Below are positions 1 to 6,074 of a stretch of 6,145 nucleotides of DNA, piece by piece. The position numbers and the translations under genes are program-made. The notes below the pieces were generated by a model. That model ran no database searches and had not been told where the DNA came from. It saw only the letters and a list, made by a program, of their open reading frames with translations. Position 1 is the first letter of the stretch. Each line of letters starts with the position of its first letter. This DNA comes from Planctomycetota bacterium (GTDB taxonomy: Bacteria; Planctomycetota; UBA8742; SKZP01), in contig SKZP01000116.1 in NCBI GenBank assembly GCA_007127275.1, positions 1 to 6,145 of the forward strand, read 5' to 3'.

Positions 1-1
1 G

Positions 2-130
2 CTCCTCGCCGAGGGGGAGCCGCGCCGCATCAATCCGGACCTTGCCCGCGTCTTCCGTAGTTTGAGCGTAACGAGCGAATGCTGTACGAGGCGAAACAAG
101 GTGAGCAGGCTAGGTCGCGCCTCGCATTGA
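2..130 (+). CDS. 3' end of an unidentified upstream gene (partial)
   Basis: A reading frame is open from base 2 and closes with TGA at 128-130, giving a 42-residue C-terminal fragment that begins LLAEGEPRRINPDLARVFRSL. The other two plus frames stop at about 58-63. Its first ~18 codons nearly all end in G or C, as in the confirmed genes here; this bias weakens in the last half, so the true coding character of the tail is uncertain. No domain can be recognised in so short a piece. It runs in the same direction as the long gene that follows, with about 73 bp between them, so co-transcription is possible. It could instead be non-coding DNA with a chance open frame. Confidence 0.35.
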   Translation, partial: LLAEGEPRRINPDLARVFRSLSVTSECCTRRNKVSRLGRASH

Positions 131-147
131 TGGCAGAGGTACGTTAC

Positions 148-163
148 CATGCGTGAACGCATG
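148..163. promoter_or_regulatory. 7-bp dyad upstream of the modular-protein gene
   Basis: CATGCGT and ACGCATG form a perfect inverted repeat separated by GA, 40 bp before the ATG at 204. The size and symmetry fit a binding site for a dimeric regulator, but no promoter boxes could be placed with confidence around it and no regulator is encoded nearby. It may be chance. Confidence 0.2.
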
Positions 164-170
164 ACAATGA

Positions 171-180
171 ACGACGTCGT
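171..180. promoter_or_regulatory. 10-bp perfect palindrome in the leader
   Basis: ACGACGTCGT reads the same on both strands and lies 23 bp before the start codon of the long gene, just downstream of the 148-163 dyad. The two palindromes have different sequences, so they are not repeats of one operator. Possible regulatory site; weak evidence. Confidence 0.15.
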
Positions 181-188
181 GTCTTTCT

Positions 189-194
189 GCGAGG
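189..194 (+). promoter_or_regulatory. Probable ribosome binding site for the 1357-residue protein
   Basis: GCGAGG with a 9-nt spacer precedes the ATG at 204. In the reading frame of the gene there are TGA stops at 162-164 and 168-170 and no ATG, GTG or TTG codon between them and 204, so the ATG at 204 is the earliest possible start. Confidence 0.45.
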
Positions 195-203
195 TCGCCC
201 GAG

Positions 204-3200
204 ATGTCTACGCGAATCATTGCCCTGCTCGTTGTGGTATTGCTCGTCGTGGCGACGGCCGTTGGAGCGTGGTTGTTCGTTGGCGACGAGCGCTCCGAGA
301 ATTCCGGGGAGCCAGTCGCGGCTACGGATGAACAACCGGCGCAGCCCCCCGAGGCGAACGGCCCCAAAGCCTCGAGGACAGCGAACGGCGAGCAAGATCA
401 CACCGTGAACGAAACGGAAGACGCCGAGCAGGAGCCGGTACCGGGTGACCACGGCGCCACGGAAGAAGCAGCAGACGTTGAAACCACCGGAGCACTTAAG
501 GGACGGGTGCTCGACAATGACGACGAGCCGGTGGCGGACGTTACGGTGTTGTGGACCGTGTGGTGGCGAGAGAGCCGGCGCGACCCGCTCGACTTTGGCG
601 CCGAGCGCGGCGTCATCCGCACACGCACCGACGAGCACGGACGCTTCCGTCTCGGCTGGCTGCGTACAAGCGACTACGAACCGGGCGCGGCGGGGCACGT
701 GGTTGTCACCGCGCCGACCCTCCTCGAAGTGCGCGGCAAACCGGCCGACTGGGGCTCGCAGAAGCCGCTTGAGTTTACCGTTGAGCGAGCGCCGGCCGTG
801 CGGGTACACGTACGCTCGCCGAACGGAGAGCCCGTGGCCGACGCGGAGGTGGCGGCGCTGCATACGCGAGAACCTGTCGACGAAGCGCTCACCGAGAATC
901 CGCGCCTCGCCTTGCGTATTGGTGTGTTGTCCCTGGGCCGCGAACGGCTCGGGCGCACCGACGAGCACGGCGTCGCCGAGATTGGGCCGTTGCGGGAGCC
1001 GGAACACGCCACCCACGTTGGCGCCTTCGCCGAGGGCTACGGCCCCGGCCACGCGACGAACCTTAATCTCGCGTCGCGTGGCTTCACCGACGTAGAGATC
1101 ACACTCGCCCAGGGCGAAGAGATCTCCGGCCGCGTCGTCGACCAATACGGCGCACCCGTTGCGCAATGCCGCATCCACGTCACCGCGCCGGGTACGGTGG
1201 CGCAGCTCGCCGGTGAAGACCTGCTCGCTCAGTCCGCGCGCACCGACGCCGACGGCGACTTCACCGTTCGCGGTCTCGTGCCGCCGATTGGTGCCTTCGC
1301 GGAGTCCGGCTTTACTGTCGAAGCAAGCATCCGCGGCTACGACGACGAAACCCTCGAAGGGGTACAGCCCGGCGAGTTTGGCCTGCTGATTCGCTTGCAC
1401 CGCCACGCCGTCGTCGCCGTCGAGATCCGCACGCCCGACGGCGAGCCGCTCGGCGCGAGGGAGTTGGTCGACCTCTGGCTGGAGCGCGACGGCGAAGAAG
1501 GGGGCGAGCCGCGGCCGCACTACGTCGCACGGGAACTCTTTCTCGCCGACGAGGCCGGGCAAGCGCTCAACCGAAAGGGGGAGCCGGATCCGCACTACGA
1601 GCAACCCGGCACCGGCTTCTACGGCCGCCTCGAGCGAGAACTCAAGGAGGGAGAGCGCTGGATGCGGCGCCTTGTCGGGATTGAGCCAGGAACCTACACG
1701 CTCGTCGCCCGGCATAACGCCTACGCGACCGAGCGTGCCTCCGGACTCGTAATTGGCACGACCGAGAGCCGCCGCGACGTGGAGGTAATCTTTCGGCCCG
1801 GCGCCAGCCTGCGCGGAACGGTATTCGACGCAAACGGCGAGCCCCTAGAGCAGGCTCTGATTCAGGCGAGCGACTTCGACCCACGGGTGACATTGGAGGA
1901 AGTCGAAGACTTGGTCGCCGACTTTCGCTGGCACCCGACTTCGTGGCGACGCACCGAGCGAACCGGCGAAGACGGCACGTTTGAGTTCACCTCCCTGCCC
2001 GCCGGCGAGGTGCACCTGCTCGTCGGCGGCAAAGGCCACCTGCTGCATGAGCGAACCCTGACGCTCGACGCGGAGTCCACGCAAGCGCTCGAGATATTCC
2101 TCGAACCCGGGCTCGAGATTCGCGGCCGCATTCGGGACGCCGACGGAACCCCCGCCACCGGCGCTCGACTCTCCGTGAACCGCCACCGCGAGCCGCACGA
2201 CTACTGGGTCCACGGCATTTGGCAGCATGACCGCCACCGCGTGTACCGCCGCGTCGAGCAGGATGCGCGCACCATTGAAGTCGACAACGACGAGGAAGCC
2301 GGACGCTTCGTCGTCGGCGGACTCGCGCCCGCCGAGTACCGCTTGAGTGCCTCGGCCCCCGGTGCCGACCAGGCAAGGAAGGTCGTCTCGGCGGGAGCTT
2401 CCGACGTGGAGATTTCGCTAGGTGCACTCGCCGAGATTGCCGGCACCATCACCCTGCCGGACGGCTCGCCGGTTGCGCAGGGAACGCTCGTTTCGAACTA
2501 CGACCAGCACTCCCTGGACACCTCCCGTGAAAACGGGCGCTTTCGCTACGACGCCGAGCGGGGCCGCTTCCGCCTGCTCGTCTCGCCCGGCGAGCACACC
2601 TTGGTGGCCCACAGCGACGGATACGCCTCCGTCTCCGCCGACGTGCTCGCCACGCTCGACGCTCCCGCGGAGGTGGAACTCACGCTCGGCGAGACGTTCG
2701 GACTTGCCGTGCATGTCCACGACGCCGCGGGGGAGCCAGTCGAGCATGCGACGGTGGAACTTCGCGCCACGGGCAACTACCGCTACCGCGCACCGGAATT
2801 GCCCGCGGGGCAGCTCACCGACTCGCAGGGCGTCGCTCGCTTCGAAGAGATTCCGTTGCCCGTGTTCTCCATCCGCGTCGACCGCGACGACGCCGCACCC
2901 GCACATGCCGACGTCGACGTGCGTACCACCGAAGACGTTCGCATTCGCCTCACCGCTGGCGGCCAACTCGCAGGTCGGATCACACGCACCGGCGGCAAAC
3001 CGGCCGCCGACACCGAAGTCACTCTGCGCCAGGTGATGACCGAGTTCGGCTCTAAGTCCGTTCGCACCGACCAGTCCGGAAGATTCCGTTTCGAGCGCCT
3101 TTCGCCGGGCTCCTACACGGTCGAATTGAACGTCGACGGCATTGCACTTTATGAAGTCGTCACCATACATGACGGGGAAACCACCCACTTGTATCGAAGT

Positions 3201-4277
3201 CTCGGCGAAGCCATTCCCGTAGTCATCCGCACACTCCTGGATGGACAGCCCGTTGCCGCCGGCTTCAGCCTTAGCTCGCAACGCCAGTGGACGAGCGTGA
3301 GGACCGACTCGAACGGGACGGTCGAGACGGTGTTGCTTCCCGGGCGCTACGAGGCCTATGCCATCCGCGTTCCGGAACTCGCCATGATGCTCGAGCCGCA
3401 ACGCTTCGTCGTCCCTTCCGGCGTAGACGCCCACGAGGTTACACTGCAAATTCCCGCCGGCGGAATTGTCGGTGTTCTTTGCGACGGCGAGGGGAATCCG
3501 CGTACCGGCAAGTGGGTCAGTGCCGTGCGCCTCGACGCGAAACGAGGCAGCGACGCGCAGGCGACCTCGCCGGTAATGACCCGCACGGCAAGCGACGGCA
3601 GCTTCCGCCTCTTCGGGCTGCACGGCACCTACCGCGTGTTTGCGCGCAACACCTACAGCGGCGGCTCGGCCGCGCAGGCCGAGGTGGAGGTTCCGGACGG
3701 CGAAACCATCTCGCTCCAGTTGACGCTGCAAGAGGCCGGCCAAGTGCGCGTGCGCATGGAAGGCGTGCCCCAGGCAACAGTCGATGAAACGGCGCGCATT
3801 GACCTGTACTACGCCGACGGGGCCCGAGTCCCCAACGTGCAATTCCTACCCCTCGAAGGGGCCTCCTTGCTTCAAAGCATTTTCCCGGGGCGCTACACGT
3901 TGCGCGTCTCCGTTGCCGGCTACGCGCAGCAGTTCCACGAGGTGCTCGTCGAAGCGGGGCAAACCAGCGAAGTCGTCGTCGCGCCGGGTGAGACGGGGCG
4001 CCTGCACGTGCATGTGCTCGACCCCGAGGGGCGTCCGACGCAAGACGTTGCGCTCACAGTCCTTGACGAAGACGGCCGCGACGTAACGCCGTCGCAAAGC
4101 ATGATCTCCACTCGCCACCTCGACGGAGAAGAGAATCCACCGGCGCTCGAAGTGCTCGGCCTCGGTAGCGGCACCTACACCGTCAAGCTGACCAGCTACG
4201 ACGGTGCAACGGCAAGCCGCACCGTCGACATACGCGCGCGCGAAACCTTCGAGTCCACCCTGCACCTTAAGAAGTAG
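204..4277 (+). CDS. Membrane-anchored protein of ~13 tandem carboxypeptidase-regulatory-like domains
   Basis: This 1357-residue protein starts with a hydrophobic stretch (about residues 5-26, after MSTR), which is a signal anchor or a signal peptide with a possible cut after VGA. An acidic, Pro/Ala-rich linker follows to about residue 95. The rest is a chain of beta-sandwich modules starting near residues 97, 199, 306, 403, 535, 637, 743, 832, 920, 1004, 1086, 1179 and 1264. A typical module opens with a strand such as LKGRVLD or EISGRVVD, then a (D/N)GEPV-A turn, an RTD-(E/A/Q/S)-(H/D/S/N)G-xF strand and a PG-(S/T/R)YT(V/L) strand. This is the signature of the CarboxypepD_reg (PF13620-like) superfamily. 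Module 4 is longer, with a charged insert around residues 415-490. I see only two cysteines (322 and 1093), no peptidase or other catalytic domain, and no C-terminal sorting signal. The protein is probably held at the membrane and extends outside the cytoplasm as an adhesive or structural rod; this role is inference. It would be annotated as a carboxypeptidase regulatory-like domain-containing protein. Confidence 0.93.
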   Translation: MSTRIIALLVVVLLVVATAVGAWLFVGDERSENSGEPVAATDEQPAQPPEANGPKASRTANGEQDHTVNETEDAEQEPVPGDHGATEEAADVETTGALKGRVLDNDDEPVADVTVLWTVWWRESRRDPLDFGAERGVIRTRTDEHGRFRLGWLRTSDYEPGAAGHVVVTAPTLLEVRGKPADWGSQKPLEFTVERAPAVRVHVRSPNGEPVADAEVAALHTREPVDEALTENPRLALRIGVLSLGRERLGRTDEHGVAEIGPLREPEHATHVGAFAEGYGPGHATNLNLASRGFTDVEITLAQGEEISGRVVDQYGAPVAQCRIHVTAPGTVAQLAGEDLLAQSARTDADGDFTVRGLVPPIGAFAESGFTVEASIRGYDDETLEGVQPGEFGLLIRLHRHAVVAVEIRTPDGEPLGARELVDLWLERDGEEGGEPRPHYVARELFLADEAGQALNRKGEPDPHYEQPGTGFYGRLERELKEGERWMRRLVGIEPGTYTLVARHNAYATERASGLVIGTTESRRDVEVIFRPGASLRGTVFDANGEPLEQALIQASDFDPRVTLEEVEDLVADFRWHPTSWRRTERTGEDGTFEFTSLPAGEVHLLVGGKGHLLHERTLTLDAESTQALEIFLEPGLEIRGRIRDADGTPATGARLSVNRHREPHDYWVHGIWQHDRHRVYRRVEQDARTIEVDNDEEAGRFVVGGLAPAEYRLSASAPGADQARKVVSAGASDVEISLGALAEIAGTITLPDGSPVAQGTLVSNYDQHSLDTSRENGRFRYDAERGRFRLLVSPGEHTLVAHSDGYASVSADVLATLDAPAEVELTLGETFGLAVHVHDAAGEPVEHATVELRATGNYRYRAPELPAGQLTDSQGVARFEEIPLPVFSIRVDRDDAAPAHADVDVRTTEDVRIRLTAGGQLAGRITRTGGKPAADTEVTLRQVMTEFGSKSVRTDQSGRFRFERLSPGSYTVELNVDGIALYEVVTIHDGETTHLYRSLGEAIPVVIRTLLDGQPVAAGFSLSSQRQWTSVRTDSNGTVETVLLPGRYEAYAIRVPELAMMLEPQRFVVPSGVDAHEVTLQIPAGGIVGVLCDGEGNPRTGKWVSAVRLDAKRGSDAQATSPVMTRTASDGSFRLFGLHGTYRVFARNTYSGGSAAQAEVEVPDGETISLQLTLQEAGQVRVRMEGVPQATVDETARIDLYYADGARVPNVQFLPLEGASLLQSIFPGRYTLRVSVAGYAQQFHEVLVEAGQTSEVVVAPGETGRLHVHVLDPEGRPTQDVALTVLDEDGRDVTPSQSMISTRHLDGEENPPALEVLGLGSGTYTVKLTSYDGATASRTVDIRARETFESTLHLKK

Positions 4278-4307
4278 CCCCTTGTTGATTGAAAGGTCGC
4301 CACCAAG

Positions 4308-4328
4308 CCCACGGGCTTCGCCCGTGGG
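4308..4328. repeat. 9-bp hairpin 31 bp after the stop of the modular-protein gene
   Basis: CCCACGGGC and GCCCGTGGG pair perfectly around a TTC loop. It is placed where a transcription terminator would be, but the following bases (TCGAAACC) contain no T-tract, so a classical intrinsic terminator is not supported. It may protect the 3' end of the mRNA, or simply be part of the repeat element. Confidence 0.6.
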
Positions 4329-4390
4329 TCGAAACCGCCATGGCTCGAAACCGCCGTGGCTCGAAACCGCCCGTGGGTCGAAGCCGCCCG
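4325..4390 (+). repeat. 16/17-bp tandem repeat, four copies
   Basis: Four adjacent units of the type TGGCTCGAAACCGCCG occupy 4325-4340 (16 bp), 4341-4356 (16 bp), 4357-4373 (17 bp) and 4374-4390 (17 bp), and a fifth partial unit starts at 4391. The outer copies carry TGGGTCG instead of TGGCTCG, matching the flanking hairpin arms. This suggests the array grew by slippage from the edge of the left arm. Confidence 0.7.
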
Positions 4391-4404
4391 TGGGTGCCAC
4401 CCAC
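4390..4404. repeat. 7-bp inverted repeat GTGGGTG-C-CACCCAC
   Basis: A perfect palindrome with a single central base lies at the end of the tandem array. The sequence after it (AGGCGAAGCCG) resembles the right end of the element (4582-4610: GTGGGTGC, then GGCGAAGCC), so this is a degenerate internal copy of the same repeat motif. Confidence 0.55.
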
Positions 4405-4441
4405 AGGCGAAGCCGGAATGCCGCTATGTTTTCTTTTCCGA

Positions 4442-4528
4442 GGCGAGCGCAGGGCGCCAGCCCCGTGAGGCAAACCCGCCCGCGTGTTTCCATGCGTCAC
4501 CTCGCAGGACTGGCGCCCTGCGCTCGCC
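4442..4528. repeat. Inner perfect 19-bp inverted repeat
   Basis: GGCGAGCGCAGGGCGCCAG at 4442-4460 is exactly reverse-complemented at 4510-4528, with 49 bp between. Weaker symmetry continues inward (GTGAGG against CCTCGC near 4465 and 4500) and outward (ATGCCG at 4418-4423 against CGGCAT at 4545-4550, with the same centre). The whole 4418-4550 segment can therefore fold into one long, imperfect stem-loop as RNA or as a cruciform. It may help separate the two converging transcripts, but no T-tract directly follows either arm. Confidence 0.75.
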
Positions 4529-4621
4529 GTGCGTCGTCACAAAACGGCATATGCGCGTCGCCCGAAAGGCAAAGCCCGAACGTGGGTGCGACCTACGGGC
4601 GAAGCCCGTGGGCTTGATTGA

Positions 4622-4796
4622 CACCCGTTCCACAACCTGAAGATGCACGGCGCCAAGACTTGGCTCAAGCGAATCCGCGCACACAGCGCAATACAGTGTA
4701 GCCGGAACCTTGCGCGTCGTAGCACCGGGAAGGAGCGTCCGAGCGCAGCCCTGAGCGGAAGCCACAAGCCGAAAGCCACAAGCCAGCAGCCTCGGT
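4622..4796. other. Non-coding stretch after the inverted-repeat element
   Basis: No gene is supported here. The only structure seen is a 12-bp direct repeat, AAGCCACAAGCC, at 4759-4770 and 4773-4784 (period 14), just past the 3' end of the minus-strand gene. No terminator with a T-tract was found for that gene. Confidence 0.5.
4759..4784. repeat. Two-copy 12-bp direct repeat, period 14
   Basis: AAGCCACAAGCC occurs twice with a GA spacer, 12 bp beyond the TAA stop of the minus-strand gene. It is probably a small slippage duplication; no function is apparent. Confidence 0.55.
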
Positions 4797-5744
4797 TTAT
4801 GCGGGGCCGCTTGGCTCGTTGTTTGCGCCGCCGTTTTGCTCGAGCTCAACGGGGCTGGAGCTGTTGGGGTGAGCGTTGAGCACGGTGCGCTCCGGCTCGA
4901 CGAGCCCCGGCTCGTGGCGCACCGGCCAGCGTTCACCGGCGTTGACCCCTTCGACCGTGTGGCCGTCTTGGATGATGTCGCCGTGTTGAAACAGGTAGTG
5001 CGCGTATCCGTAGAGCCACTCGGCGACGGCATTGGGGTCGAGGCCAACGAAGTGTACCTGCAAGTCCGGCAAGCCCAGCGGTGCAAGGCCCAAGGTGTCC
5101 ATGACAGTCTCTTGCGGCAGCCCCCCCTCGATTTGGTAGAGGCGCACGTTGACCGCCCCGCCGTAGAGCCAGTCGCCGGCCTGCACGACCTGCTCGTAGT
5201 GCGACGGCTCGAGGATGCGCCGCGACGGCTCCCAGTGCAGCGCAAGCAACGGCGAGTCGGCGAGCGTCGTCGGCGAAATCTGCTGCGGATTCTCTCCGGT
5301 CGCGCCGCCCCCAGCGACGAGCCCGCGAAGCAGGCCGCGCACCGCCCCGTGCATCAGCGCCACGCGGTCGCGCCCCGGCAGCGGCGCCGGCGAGGCATCT
5401 TCGACGGAGAGCGTCGCCGTATGCGCCATGCACGCCTCGACCGCATCCGGCCAGTCCCAGGTCTGCTTGATCGCTTCGCGCAACTCCGGCGCCCGACTCG
5501 GCTCCTCCGTTGCCCGCACGACAAGCCGCGCGTCCTGCCCGTCGCGCTCGCTGAAGCCGGGCACGCGCACCGACCACGACGCCGTCTCGCCCTCGTCGCT
5601 CGACGCGACCGCCTCCACGCCTTGCAAAAATGTGGCGAGCCAGCCGTGAACGGACTCGGCGAGCCCGGAAGGAAGCTCGTTGAGCAACAACCAAACGCGG
5701 TACGGTGCCGCTGCCGGTGTAGGAGATGGCGTTGAGGAGGACAC
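4797..5744 (-). CDS. DUF4261 domain-containing protein
   Basis: A protein of 315 residues with a GTG start at 5742-5744. After a low-complexity start (SSSTPSPTPAAAP) comes a strand PYRVWLLLNELPSG. The C-terminal half has features I associate with the DUF4261 family: LHWEPSRRILEPSHY near residue 170, NVRLYQIEG near 200, MDTLGLAPLGLPDLQVHF near 215, GLDPNAVAEWLYGYAHYLF near 234, and GDIIQDGHTVEG near 255-266. The last ~45 residues are a polar, probably disordered tail. There is no signal peptide or membrane segment, so the protein is likely cytoplasmic. The biochemical function of the family is unknown to me. The gene converges on the long modular-protein gene and has no visible operon partner. 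An upstream TTG at 5757-5759 would add five residues but lacks a ribosome binding site. The family call is from memory of its motifs. Confidence 0.85.
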   Translation of the reverse strand: MSSSTPSPTPAAAPYRVWLLLNELPSGLAESVHGWLATFLQGVEAVASSDEGETASWSVRVPGFSERDGQDARLVVRATEEPSRAPELREAIKQTWDWPDAVEACMAHTATLSVEDASPAPLPGRDRVALMHGAVRGLLRGLVAGGGATGENPQQISPTTLADSPLLALHWEPSRRILEPSHYEQVVQAGDWLYGGAVNVRLYQIEGGLPQETVMDTLGLAPLGLPDLQVHFVGLDPNAVAEWLYGYAHYLFQHGDIIQDGHTVEGVNAGERWPVRHEPGLVEPERTVLNAHPNSSSPVELEQNGGANNEPSGPA

Positions 5745-5751
5745 CCGCTGA

Positions 5752-5757
5752 CCTTTC
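5752..5757 (-). promoter_or_regulatory. Ribosome binding site that selects the GTG start
   Basis: On the minus strand GAAAGG lies 7 nt before the GTG at 5742-5744, an ideal spacing. The alternative TTG start (5757-5759) overlaps this motif and is preceded by TTCCCTCGTCT, which has no Shine-Dalgarno character. Confidence 0.55.
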
Positions 5758-5871
5758 AAAGACGAGGGAACGACGAAACCGCGCGGTATTCCGCGAGGCT
5801 CTTCTCGCCTACCCTAACTCGCTGTGTGGCTCCAGCAAATTCGAGTCGGGTGCAATTCTGAGCGGAACCAC

Positions 5872-6018
5872 GTGCGTAGGGCGCATCTCCGTGCCCGCCC
5901 CAGTCCCTCCAGCGGCCGGAGTACGACGGCGCGCATTCATACATGCATACGGCACGTCGCTGATGAATCCTGATTGGATATTGCGCACCAGGCGGGCGCG
6001 AAGGCCCGTCCTACGCAC
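5872..6018. repeat. Imperfect inverted repeat, ~28-bp arms
   Basis: GTGCGTAGG (5872-5880) is exactly complemented by CCTACGCAC (6010-6018), and the arms continue inward with several mismatches to GCCCGCC (5893-5899) against GGCGGGC (5991-5997). The right arm contains its own hairpin, CGGGC-GCGAAG-GCCCG, of the same GAAGGCCCG flavour as dispersed intergenic repeats. About 90 bp lie between the arms and carry no reading frame of note. It is probably a decayed member of a palindromic repeat family, different in sequence from the one at 4305-4615. Confidence 0.55.
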
Positions 6019-6048
6019 GGCAAACTTCGAGCCTTTGGCCCAATGAGA

Positions 6049-6074
6049 GTCGGATGCACCCCTTCGAATCCGAC
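6049..6074. repeat. 7-bp hairpin near the right edge
   Basis: GTCGGAT (6049-6055) pairs with ATCCGAC (6068-6074) around a 12-bp loop. No T-tract follows on either strand, so a terminator is not supported; it overlaps the weak ATG at 6054. Confidence 0.4.

Larger units (their letters stand above)
4305..4615. repeat. Compound inverted-repeat element, outer arms 27 bp
   Basis: The left arm (4305-4331) and right arm (4589-4615) are reverse complements over 27 bp with one mismatch (G at 4327 against T at 4593 on the plus strand). Each arm is itself a near-perfect hairpin of the GGGCTTCGCCC type. Between them lie a tandem repeat, a short hairpin and a second, inner inverted repeat. The outer and inner centres differ by about 25 bp (4460 against 4485), as expected if the left half has grown, for example by tandem-repeat expansion. 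No transposase or long reading frame lies inside. It resembles a REP/BIME or MITE-like intergenic repeat placed between two convergent genes. Confidence 0.75.

Noticed and set aside
149..331. 60-codon plus-strand frame starting MRERMTMNDVV
   Set aside because: Most of it overlaps the start of the long gene in another frame; its first ATG falls inside the 148-163 dyad and there is no good ribosome binding site.
144..1715. 523-codon open frame on the minus strand, opposite the modular-protein gene
   Set aside because: It lies fully antisense to a gene with clear repeated domains, and its translation shows no domain or repeat signature. Long antisense frames are usual in GC-rich genes.
2418..3842. 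474-codon open frame on the minus strand, also opposite the modular-protein gene
   Set aside because: Same reason: a shadow caused by codon bias. The plus strand encodes recognisable beta modules throughout this stretch.
4428..4439. T-rich run ATGTTTTCTTTT as the tail of an intrinsic terminator
   Set aside because: The nearest stable hairpin (4390-4404) ends more than 20 bp earlier, too far for an intrinsic terminator.
4305..4615. CRISPR array
   Set aside because: The repeat units are 16-17 bp and directly adjacent, without unique spacers, and the larger repeats are inverted rather than direct. No cas-like gene is present.
4204..4640. Open frames across the inverted-repeat region
   Set aside because: Their translations are just the palindromic and tandem repeats read in frame and are rich in R, P and S; no ribosome binding site or domain was seen.
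4836..5735. 299-codon plus-strand frame opposite the DUF4261 gene
   Set aside because: The minus strand carries recognisable family motifs across this span; the plus-strand translation is arginine-rich and has no domain.
4289..5759. TTGAAAGGTC shared between 4289-4298 (plus) and 5750-5759 (minus)
   Set aside because: A 10-bp match between two places on either strand is expected by chance in a window of this size, and it does not extend.
5800..5850. Minus-strand TTGCTG / TAGGGT as a promoter for the DUF4261 gene
   Set aside because: Each box matches the consensus at only three positions, so it cannot be told from background.
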